In this document: piece after piece, positions 55,189 through 64,000 of the stretch
How the letters are laid out: each line of letters begins with the position of its first letter
Numbering within the stretch: the first letter of the stretch is position 1
DNA from: Bugula neritina
Lineage: Eukaryota > Bryozoa > Gymnolaemata > Cheilostomatida > Bugulidae
Assembly: GCA_964035545.1 (NCBI GenBank)
Contig: OZ037769.1
Coordinates: forward strand, 5,638,429 to 5,702,428
Direction: 5' to 3'
Length of the DNA: 64,000 bases
Made by a program: the position numbers and the translations under genes
Notes under the pieces: generated by a model
What the model was told of the DNA's origin: nothing
Databases searched by the model: none
What the model saw: the letters and a program-made list of their open reading frames with translations, nothing else

Positions 55189-58100
55189 CTAAAAACATGA
55201 AATTAATAACTTGCTTTGTATTCAGTTAGACTGTGTAGTACTAGAATAGATTTACCTGTGAGTCTGGTTGTGCCAGGTTCCCTCCTGATGTTTCGCATGC
55301 CGTGTTGGCATCATTCCAACTTATTCCTCTCCCCCTGCAGTATGTAGTCCAGTAGTTGTTGTCTTGATGACCAGGTCTCTCCTATCAACAGCAATTTGAC
55401 TTTTGTTTTACCAATTTGTAAACAAACCACGGAGATTTACATTCAAATCTACACATTCCACACATCAAACAGCGTTGAGAACTCATTTCACGTGTTAAAT
55501 TATTTAATTATAAATACCCGGGACTGCTGATACAAAACTTTACATTGTAAAAAGTCTCATCAGGTAAAATTCCAACTATTCTAGTGATCAACCATTGAAT
55601 TATGTTCAAATGCTGTTAATTAAAACAATAAGTTTTCTATACATGTGAGTCACTTTGTTCCACTAACCTCATTCCAGGAAGTACACTTGCCATCGTGATC
55701 TTCGTGATAGCCTTTGGTCTTGTATTCAAAGCAAGATCCATTGAGAAAGATATGAGGATTCACAGTCTGTGCACAATTTCCAACATCTAACATAAATACA
55801 CTCCACTGTACAGCACATTTAGATAATTTATTTTTTAGCAGTTTAATATAATATTTTTCTAGCTGGCTTATGCAAATGATGCAAGAGCTGTTGTGCAAGG
55901 AAGATTATGAGTTTAATGAGGCAGAGGTGCAGTATAAAGAAAAATCGACAATAATATAACGAAAAAAAAAATGGTTTCTTTATATTTTCAACCAGCACAC
56001 CAAACCAAATTTCATAAAAAAACACCTAAAACACTAAGTTATTAAAATTCTTCCCGTAACCTCCTGGTGTCAGTAAATGCCTCTTTTCTATCTCATTTCC
56101 TGGTTTATAATACTTTATAATAATAGTATATTGAGAGTGCATGCTTTTTAGCAAATATTGTGAAACAAAATAAATTTATACAAAGTGTTAAAAAGAAATT
56201 ATAGTAATTTTAATTGCACTAATTGCAATGTTACTGCAACAGTTGTTAACAGCTTAATTGATAGTGTGCAGAAATGCAGTGAATTCTGCTTAGCTTAAGG
56301 TTATAACTCACACTGACAGATATATATACTCTCTGTATTACTCACACTGACAGATATATACTCTCTGTACTACTCACACTGACAGATATATACTCTCTGT
56401 ACTACTCACACTGACAGATATATATACTCTCTGTATTACTCACACTGACAGATATATATACTCTCTGTATTACTCACACTGACAGATATATATACTCTCT
56501 GTATTACTCACACTGACAGATATATATACTCTCTGTATTACTCACACTGACAGATATATATAGATATATATACTCTCTGTACTACTCACACTGGCAGATA
56601 TACTTGTTGACAGACCAGCCATCAGGATCTTCATACACATTAGAGGCGGACGAGATTCTCCATTTATAGCCGTCTGCTTTCCTCAACTGTATGCGATCCG
56701 TTTTCTTGACCGGGTTTGGGGGTTGATGGGCTGCCCAAGAAAACTCTTTGATTTCTGAATTATCTGGAGTTTAATTACATGGTGAAATAATAACATGGTG
56801 TAATAATATAACAGTATTAATAAATAAATGCATTTGAAATCAAAAGTAACATATGCCTATAAAAACAAAGCAAGTCTAGCATAAAGAATATATTGTGTTA
56901 AAACATTTAAGTACATATTTGCTTTCTTTTAATAATCATGCTATTCAAACTCTAGCTGTCATTTATACTTTTCATATAATTCCTAACTTCAAAATGGCAT
57001 GCATTCTTGTCTTTTCTTACATAATTTAATTAAAATTAAATTAATTTAATTACAACACATTGCATAATTGCTATGCATTGAGTTATTAATTTATAGCAAT
57101 ATTTATATTTCAAGCTAGTATATCTCTATTTAAAGGTAGTATATTTATGTTTGTAGTTATTCATCTATAACTATTGCTAATATAATATCTATACTTGTAG
57201 CTATTATAGCTATATTTCACCTGCCCAAAGCCAAGCATATTCATATTCACTGTGACCCCCAATCCATGCCCTGTCCATGTAATTATTTACCAGCAAATTC
57301 TTAGCGTTTCTTACCACAGAGTCATCTATAAAACATATTTGTATGCAGGTACAAGGCACAAGGAAATTTTTATTTCACTACTGCAGTCATCTATTTTGAT
57401 GAGGATTCAATATGATGCAAAATATAGAGAACATAGCATAACAGTATAATAAAGAAAGGGTGATGTTTTACTATTTGTGAACATTGAAAATAAATTTGTT
57501 AACTTTTTCCCTCTTTTAAAGTGTTATTTGTGCAAAAAGGATATACAATAATAACATATTACAGTAATACGCAGCTACGGTTACCGGTGTAAAACTATAG
57601 CTTGTCTGGATGAGAAAGTAATACTCAACTAACCTACTAGTGTGACCAGAGTAGAGTTGTCTCCACATTGTTTGGTAGCGTCTTCCCATGACGCAACAGT
57701 TTGTCTCAATGTTAGACATTTATCATTGTTAAGAATTTCGCCAGAGCATATCTCTAGTCTCGCTATTTTAGGAAATAAAATGTTTATCCTCTGTTATATA
57801 AGAGTGCACATGGAAATATGATAAATGGTATCTTCAACTGCACACTCAAAATGGTTATATACAAACTTTCAGGGCCAAAATGTTTTAAATAATTAGAAAT
57901 TCTCAGTGACTGAGATAATAAAAATTTAGCAACTTGATCATATGATGATCTCAATATTTTACTGTACAATTATTAAACTATTTTTACTTTGTTCTCAAGG
58001 CATAAACATAGGAAGTGGTTCAAGTCAAAACAACAGCATTGATAATGTTAGGAAATCATTCAGTCATAAATGTTCCTGTGCTACATTAGAAACAGAATTA

Positions 58101-59443
58101 TTCTATAAGCAGCTCCAAGTTGGGGGTGACTGAGTGCAGTGGCTTGAGGTTCTTAAGCTTAGAGTTGGAAATATAGGTTGCAACTTTTACCTCCAACTCC
58201 GAACTTGAGACCTCAAACTATATTTCACTCAGTCACCCCCTGACTCTGGACTGCCTTTAGATGATTTCTTAGAAACAAGTTCTTGGTCCAAACCCTTATC
58301 ACCGAGGGGTAGTGACTGTAAACCTGAAAAATAATTGCCCCCACTGGGAATCGAACCCAAGACCTCTGGCTTGCAAGCAAGTGTGCTAATCATTACACCA
58401 CGGGGACCACTGGGTAAACTCAACACTGTAAACCCACATGAGTTTATGCTCTCAACATTTGTAAGAACATGGGAGAATGAGACTCACATTTACAAAGAGG
58501 AGGGGTTCCGCTCCAAGTTCTGCTTCCACAAGTTCTGACAGGGTCTCCTCCGTCCAACACATAGCCACTCTTACACATGTATGTCACTGTAGAGTTCTTA
58601 GAGTACACCAGACTGTCTGGTGTTATCTTGGAAAATGCTGGAATTTCTGGTCGGTAGCATAGCCTAGCAGATTCTGTAACATTTAGCCCAGATTTATTAA
58701 TATTGATATAGTGTACTAGCTGTATAGGTATAGTGTACTAGCTGTATAGGTATAATGTACTAGCTGTATAGGTATAGTGTACTAGCTGTGTAGGTATAGT
58801 GTAATAGCTGTGTAGGTATAGTGTAATAGCTGTATATATAAGTATAGTGTATATTAGAAGTATAGGTATAACATGTAGCTGTATACTGGAATACTAGTAT
58901 AGCTGGTGCAGCTTTATATTGTAATGCAATAGGTTCCATTCTACACTTTATATATAGCATAATTATTGTTGAAATCTGTTGAAACTAAACATACAAATTC
59001 ACATTATTGGTTTGATTTGTGTTCTTGTTGCATGGTAAACTATGTAGCTAAAATATAGCGACCATGCCCCTGTTAATATATTACACCAGAAGTGAAATCA
59101 ATGAAGTGGGAATCAATGAGTAGGTTTTATGAACAATTACAGAAACGATTTTAAGTTGATGTTGAAATGAAAAGTGAAGCATGAAATATTACTACTCTGT
59201 TTTCATGTTAATATATGATGAGTTTGGGTAAGTAATTTAACAGTAGCAAGTATTTGACTCTCTGTTTCTGAAGCAAAGAAAATTCACTATTTTCAGAATG
59301 AAATCAACAGATGGAACGAACACAAATAGCCAGTGTTACAAATTATAATATGTTTCACAGAAGATATACTTACCGACAGAATGTTTAACACAAATAACTA
59401 GGAAAAAGACCAAAACGCTGATGGTAACTGATTGAGACGCCAT
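52555..59443 (-). CDS. Secreted CCP-CTLD-CTLD-CCP-mucin protein (12 exons, 601 aa)
   Basis: Coding exons: 59443-59374, 58673-58488, 57762-57634, 57325-57221, 56763-56590, 55786-55668, 55381-55256, 55118-54989, 54669-54535, 54044-53841, 53447-53391, 52925-52555; phases agree throughout. Residues 1-23 are a signal peptide (VTISVLVFFLVICV core); the ATG is in good context and is preferred to an in-frame upstream ATG at 59569. CCP/sushi 1 is at about 24-85 (CYRPEIPAFS ... YMCKSGYVLDGGD ... TWSGTPPLCK). CTLD 1 is at 86-221 (SWEDATKQC, AWIGG, KYICQ). CTLD 2 is at 222-391 (SWNDANTACETSGGNLAQ, YWIGGSYGY, LPSFLCE). CCP 2 is at 392-459. The remaining ~140 residues are Ser/Thr-rich and mucin-like, with no membrane anchor. 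It is likely a secreted recognition or matrix protein; ligand unknown. Intron 11 has a probable GC donor. Confidence 0.9.
55145..55186. repeat. (TA)n microsatellite in the CCP/CTLD gene
   Basis: About 42 bases of TA repeat, starting some 26 bases upstream of the exon 8 acceptor (exon edge 55118). Confidence 0.95.
56308..56589 (-). repeat. Minisatellite re-copying the CTLD exon 5 splice donor (8 units)
   Basis: On the minus strand each 32-34-base unit reads ATATATCTGTCAGTGTGAGT followed by AnTACAGAGAGTAT. This is a copy of the last bases of exon 5 plus its donor (ATATCTGCCAGT|GTGAGTA). Eight tandem copies follow the real donor, so nine GTGAGT donors stand in a row. One unit has an extra internal ATAGATATAT. 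Confidence 0.95.
58122..58243. repeat. Long imperfect inverted repeat (hairpin) in a CTLD-gene intron
   Basis: GGGGGTGACTGAGTG at the left pairs with CACTCAGTCACCCCC at the right. Inner arms GGCTTGAGGTTCTTAAGC and GAACTTGAGACCTCAAAC also pair imperfectly, with the loop around 58180. The right arm resembles the SINE fragment at 18955-19075, so the hairpin may be two SINE heads inserted head to head. Confidence 0.8.
58244..58445 (-). repeat. SINE copy D, composite, with tRNA-like head at 58337-58407
   Basis: On the minus strand, 58407-58337 folds approximately as a tRNA: a seven-pair acceptor stem (GTCCCCG against TGGGGGC, two G-U), a D arm, a T arm with TTCGATT, and a seven-base anticodon loop TTGCAAG (GCA, Cys-like). 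Only about three of five anticodon-stem pairs form, so it looks like a SINE head or pseudogene, not a working tRNA. On the plus strand, GGGTAGTGACTGTAAACC (58307-58324) and CTGTAAACCCACATGAG near 58425 are tail sequences like those of copies A and C, so at least two insertions are nested here. Confidence 0.6.
58712..58860. repeat. 22-bp minisatellite upstream of the CCP 1 exon
   Basis: About six units of AGTGTACTAGCTGTATAGGT with small changes (TAATAGCTGTGTAGG), in intron 1 of the CCP/CTLD gene, starting about 40 bases from the exon 2 acceptor (exon edge 58673). Confidence 0.9.
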
Positions 59444-61478
59444 TTTGATATCACCTGAAGAATCAGAAGATGTGAAGTCTAGTCTAATCTCCGTTCCTAT
59501 CTCTAGGGCATGTATAACTTGCTTATAGTGTAGCATATAGGGTATACACTTATCAGAGAGAGATAGCAAAGTATGAAAGTCACAATACAGATATGACTCA
59601 ACGTATCACCATAGCACTGTCTAAAGACCAAACTTTGCAGTCCAATATTAATTATAATATTCAGTCTATAGAATATTATAATAACTTATTTTTTCTCGTT
59701 CTAACAAATTACTGAGAATATATGAGTTGCATATGGATGTTATGCAATAAGCAGCCAGGATTACCTACTTAAACACAAAACATGATGTTAAAAGCATTTC
59801 CTGTATCTTTTACAAGTAAATTCAAATATAGTGATTAATTCAATCATAGTAATACAATGCAATATAATGCAATATAATGAGATATGCTTGTCTACATTAA
59901 CAGGTAATGAAAATAAATCCTGGCTATTGTATCTTTAAACAGAAGTTATCATTCCTTATATAAGTAAACACTAATAAGCTTAACGGATCTTGTCCCAGTG
60001 ACCAGGTGCCTTGTGAATAGATTTGCATATACTCACAGGTCAAATAATGTTGTCTGCATATTCAACTTACAGCTTGGAAGCTGAAAATGCTGCAGGCCGT
60101 AGCATATATTAAAAAGAATTTATTCGAAAGTGCAACAAGTGGGTTGCAGGCAGTCTATGTTGTAGCAAAATATAAAGTAAATATGATCAGAGGCACGTCC
60201 TGACATCACCAATAATTCTGGCAAGGTTCAAACACACGATTTAAAACTTCTACTTGACCACAGCTTCTTTCTGAGCTAGACAATATATTGAACTATGGAT
60301 TTTTATTTTTATTATTTAATGAACACTCCTCTAATTCAAAGGTATATATCACCTAAATTGGTTGGAATATGGATTTAGACAATGTTGGAATGTTGCATGC
60401 GCTACTTAATTATCCATGTAGTATTTCATTCCACAACAAAAAACAGGTTCCATTTCTAGTTTAAGCAACAGAAAAATAGGAGTTGTGGTCTCATGAATAT
60501 ATCAGTTTTGTATAATATTCTGTACCATAAATGCCATAGATTTGTGTATTGTGTACCAGCATTTGAGACTCGTAATCACATGATGAAAGTTGACTACAGA
60601 TGATCTTTAATTGCATGAGTCAATATGTTTAAGAGTTTTTATATAATAATATAACAGTGTGGAACTGTTACAGTTAGGTAAAGGAATAGAATTGTTAGAG
60701 AAATTATGTTCATGGAAAGGCAGTGTTTTGTAAGATCTTACTCTTTTGTTAAATGAGTGATATCAATGTTTGCTGTTGTGTGGACATATTTAGATGAAAC
60801 TGTTAATTAAGCAGCTTAAGGCTTTGAAATTTTATGTCGTAGTGTTGGATTGTTAAAATATTTAGAATGGTTAGCATTTATACAGGCTCTTTGATAATTG
60901 GTTGGAAGAGTTGGACAGTGACTCAGTGATGCTGATATTATGTGCAGAATTGTCAGAATGGTAGGTTTCTAATCATTTTATGTTAAAGAGAGCTCCTAAC
61001 AGAATATTTTCATTTTCTAACTGCAATGTGATATAATGTTAGCAATTCATCAATTGAGAATTAACTCTTGTGACACTGCTTTGCTATTTCAATATAAATG
61101 CTATTTGGTAATATCTTTTACTTCTAAATTTATAACACAATCCAGTGACCATAATATAACATCAGGTCACAATTTTTTACTTTACTTTTCTTTGGTCCTT
61201 TTGGTTCAAGCGCAGTATAACAAATATACTATAACAAATAGACTTTTATTAATAGTGTCGGCAATCATTGCTTATGTAGAAACCCCTTCAAGATTGCACG
61301 TAGCTGTATGTATTATATTATGTAGTTGATTAAAGCAATTTATAAACTATTATCGCTCTACATTACACCGTATTATAATATATACATGCTATTGTATTGT
61401 CTTATCTACAGTTGAACCCTAGAAACTGTTTCATATAAAACACTTAGCGCTGTTCACTGCTTACCATTCAATGCAAGT
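59444..61478. other. Intergenic stretch between divergent secreted-protein genes
   Basis: The CCP/CTLD gene (minus) and the Tg-1 gene (plus) diverge from here, so their promoters should lie in this 2 kb. I can defend no core promoter element. It holds a minus-strand SINE-like fragment (60180-60275: a B-box-like GTGTTTGAACCTTG and GCTGTGGTCAAG head) and a short ATGCAATATA tandem near 59855-59880. Confidence 0.45.
60180..60275 (-). repeat. SINE fragment, copy E
   Basis: On the minus strand GCTGTGGTCAAGTAGAAG is followed by ATCGTGTGTTTGAACCTTGC and ATTATTGGTGATGTCAGGA. The last part matches copy A (CATTGGTGATGTTAGAAAG). The 3' body is truncated. Confidence 0.6.
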
Positions 61479-63979
61479 ATGTTGAAGGAAGTTGCAGTCG
61501 CTCTCTGCTTTATAGCGCTGACACAGGCAGCAGCATCGTGAGTTTTTATTATTGAAATATCTTTAAAACATTTTCCAGAAAAAACCTGTTAATAATATTG
61601 AGAAAGCTGCTTTCAAATCATGTTATGCAACTTAATACTGTTTTACGCTAAGAACCAGTAAACTGTGTTAAGCTGACACAAATAATTGTTAATTCAAATT
61701 TCATGATTCATTTTATAGGTGACCAGAGAAATTTACCAGCGCAATTTGTTTTAAAGTGTAGAAGTTTAAATTCATGTCTAAAAATCATTATTTTTCATAT
61801 TAACATAATTATTCCTGCTATATCCAATCAACTTCTTATAAACGTTTTACATTTTGTCGTAAAGGTGCCCCAAGAATGCCTGTGACAAAATAACATGTGG
61901 CGACAAGCTGACAAAAGACAGCTGTCTTCTGAATGGAGGAAGATACATTCCAAACGGTGGGCCCTGTGGGTGCTGTGACCACTGCGTACAGCTTCTAGGT
62001 ATGTACAGTTTCTTTTCTTGTAACCAGAAGTCAACACTCTGACAGTTGATTCTTGGCATAGACTCTTAAGGCCTCTGACAAGCTTTCCTACTGTGATACT
62101 AGACATGGTTAGGCTAGTTTCAAGATGCTTAAGATTTTCAACAAAAATGTATTGCTAAAGTTACATCAAGTAATAGCTAGCACACATATAATTGTGGACA
62201 TCAACCTTTGTGATACTTTAATATAGTTGTGTTATCTAATTGTGTACGTCAACCTTTATCCCCAACTATCTCCTCTGATCTAGCTGGAAGGACATCAACC
62301 TTTATGATGCTTTAATATCCTATAGGAGAAGGAGAGGCATGCACCAGTAGTGGATCTGGACTCGCTACATCTGAATGTGGAGATGATCTATATTGCTCTG
62401 ACACCACAAACCAGTGCACTAAACGTAAGTATGATTTATGATTCGTTAAATTTTATTTTAGATTCTATATTCACTCATATTATATTATTATACACGGAAA
62501 TTGAGCAATGTCTATTCAGTATATCTTTCAAAATAGGTGTGATGATTATTTGAATTACAGCTAAAATGTGTACTATTTGTTAAAATTACATTTTTCAAAG
62601 TAGATAAGATGATTTTTAAAATACTGTTGTGTAGTTTTATGTTCTACATTCAATTGTTTTCATTAGTTTGACTTATATAATGGAATTTGTTGAAAAAATA
62701 ATTAAAATCTTTTAGACAAGACTAGTTTTAAATGATCATGATTAACAAAAATTAGATTTCGGTTTTCTACAACTATAAATTACAGAGCTGCTATAATTTA
62801 TAATGCACAATATTCTATGCTTTATCTTTTAGCAAACTGTGCCATGATCAAGAAAGAGAAAGAAGAGTTTCTGGCCACTGTGCCTAAGCCACCAGGGTTT
62901 ATTGTCCCAACATGTGATGCTGATGGAACCTATACAGGCAAACAATGCTCGGAAAATGAGTAAGAATATTGCAACATGCCTATATAAGCTCATTATTATA
63001 TGCTTATAACTATATGCTTATAAATATATGCTTATAGCTATATGCTTATAAATATATGCTTATAGCTATATGCTTATAAATATATGCTTATAACAATATG
63101 CTTATAACTATATGCTTATGTTTATAAGTTTATACTTATTTGCTTACAACTATCTGCTTAAAAGCATGTGCTTATGATTATATATGTTTATAACTATATG
63201 CCTAAAGCTATAATATGCTTACAGCTGTATTTAAAATTATATATGCTTACAACTATAATTATGCTTATATGACTCTGTACTTACAAAGTGAGTCAATATA
63301 GATTGGTAACTTATAATTGTAGCCTACATTTAAAAGCTATTTTCTTACTGAGGGTAGACAAATTGTGATCCAAGTGGATTGATGTTTCAAGCACTTTACC
63401 TATGAGTAGTTAAAGAAAATGATGTCACAGAAGGCTAAAGTACTTGTAAATGAGTATTAACTGTTATAGAGCAAGCCTATTCACAATATGACAAGCGAGT
63501 GCAGGTTCATAATATGACATGCAAGTGCAGGTTCATGATATGACATGCGAGTGCAGGTTATCCACAAGTCGTTTTTATTTGCATGAATATTTTTGGTATT
63601 ACTAAACTAGAATTTCAAATTTCAAAATTCTTTCGTTTATATAATATCTATACTAGATGCATGCAACTGTAATGGAGATCTATTTTACACAATTCTGCAA
63701 AATATTAGATAATTCAAATATTGAGGACTTTCAACAGAGTAGCAGTGACAATATTCGTAGGAGAAACATATGTAGATCATCACTCAGATCATGCCACCAG
63801 CTTAAGTATAAAAATAAAAGCAGAAAAAACAAGCAGTACTAAATTCAACTTAATGTACAATTTGCAGATGCTACTGTGTAGATGTCCATGGAAAACTTAT
63901 CGACGGTTATTCTCATGACATTTCGCAGACGGATAACAGAATCACTTGCCGTAAGAGTCACCTGCACATATCAATATGA
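61479..63979 (+). CDS. Secreted protein: 12-Cys IGFBP/FPI-like domain plus thyroglobulin type-1 domain
   Basis: Exons 61479-61537, 61865-61998, 62326-62424, 62833-62959 and 63868-63979 (stop at 63977) give 176 aa with all phases in agreement. Residues 1-19 are a signal peptide (VAVALCFIALTQAAA). Residues 21-95 contain exactly 12 cysteines with a GGPCGCCDHC core and CGDDLYC, as in IGFBP N-terminal domains and arthropod fungal-protease-inhibitor-like domains. Residues 98-167 are a thyroglobulin type-1 repeat with six cysteines (100, 125, 136, 141, 143, 167), DGTYTGKQC and CYCVD (usual CWCVD). Tg-1 domains often inhibit cysteine or aspartic proteases. After ITC a good donor (C|GTAAGA at 63951) offers splicing to exons beyond the window, so the C terminus and total length are uncertain. 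A four-codon upstream frame overlaps the start. Confidence 0.85.
62985..63265. repeat. ATATGCTTATAACT minisatellite in the Tg-1 gene intron
   Basis: Units of TATATGCTTATAACTATATG and TATGCTTATAAATA run irregularly for about 270 bases. The array starts about 25 bases after the exon 4 donor (exon edge 62959). Confidence 0.9.
63481..63560. repeat. Triplicated 31-base unit in the Tg-1 gene intron
   Basis: ATATGACAAGCGAGTGCAGG, ATATGACATGCAAGTGCAGG and ATATGACATGCGAGTGCAGG, each followed by TTCAT or TTATC. A short tandem repeat with no coding role. Confidence 0.8.
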
Positions 63980-64000
63980 ATATAGAATAACAGGAGAAGG

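Noticed and set aside
58337-58407. Functional tRNA-Cys gene
   Set aside because: Acceptor and T arms pair but the anticodon stem has only about three of five pairs, and it is embedded in SINE sequence; kept as a SINE head.

Overview
The window is animal nuclear DNA. It is AT-rich and intron-dense, with standard GT-AG spliceosomal introns, metazoan-type proteins (two PTB-domain adaptors, a GRIP-domain golgin, a C-type lectin/sushi protein), a mitochondrial sulfide:quinone oxidoreductase, and many SINE/MITE-like and tandem repeats. I infer a marine invertebrate, possibly a lophotrochozoan, but nothing in the sequence fixes the phylum. All gene models were spliced by eye from both strands. Four multi-exon models (two of them long, 12 and 22 exons) keep phase through every junction.

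Layout. 1-4427: no gene seen, one tRNA-derived SINE. 4428-5942 (-): a PTB-domain protein with a long Ser-rich tail. 5.9-15.7 kb: intergenic, with a segmental duplication, a foldback MITE and simple repeats. 15725-17165 (-): a second, two-exon PTB-domain protein. 17.2-21.8 kb: intergenic. 21862-28701 (-): SQOR, nine exons, 448 aa. 29.6-32.3 kb: intergenic with a 12-bp minisatellite. 32316-47027 (-): a golgin-245/GOLGA4-type golgin, 22 exons, 2018 aa, with an internal array of 15-residue repeats. 47-50 kb: intergenic. 50284-51680 (+): an unrecognised two-exon gene of 210 aa with a SINE in its intron. 52555-59443 (-): a secreted CCP-CTLD-CTLD-CCP-mucin protein, 12 exons, 601 aa, converging on the previous gene. 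61479 to the right edge (+): a secreted protein with a 12-cysteine IGFBP/FPI-like domain followed by a thyroglobulin type-1 domain.

The genes look like unrelated neighbours, not a functional cluster: mitochondrial H2S oxidation (SQOR), trans-Golgi tethering (golgin), adaptor signalling (PTB proteins) and extracellular recognition or protease/growth-factor control (lectin and Tg-1 proteins). The most unusual signal is in the repeats. Two minisatellites begin exactly at 5' splice sites: 14 perfect-length 20-bp units at SQOR exon 6, and 8 units that each re-copy the donor of lectin exon 5. Other tandem arrays lie within tens of bases of splice junctions. There are also a foldback MITE family (three copies), a tRNA-derived SINE family (one copy with a 9-bp target-site duplication) and two probable GC-AG introns.
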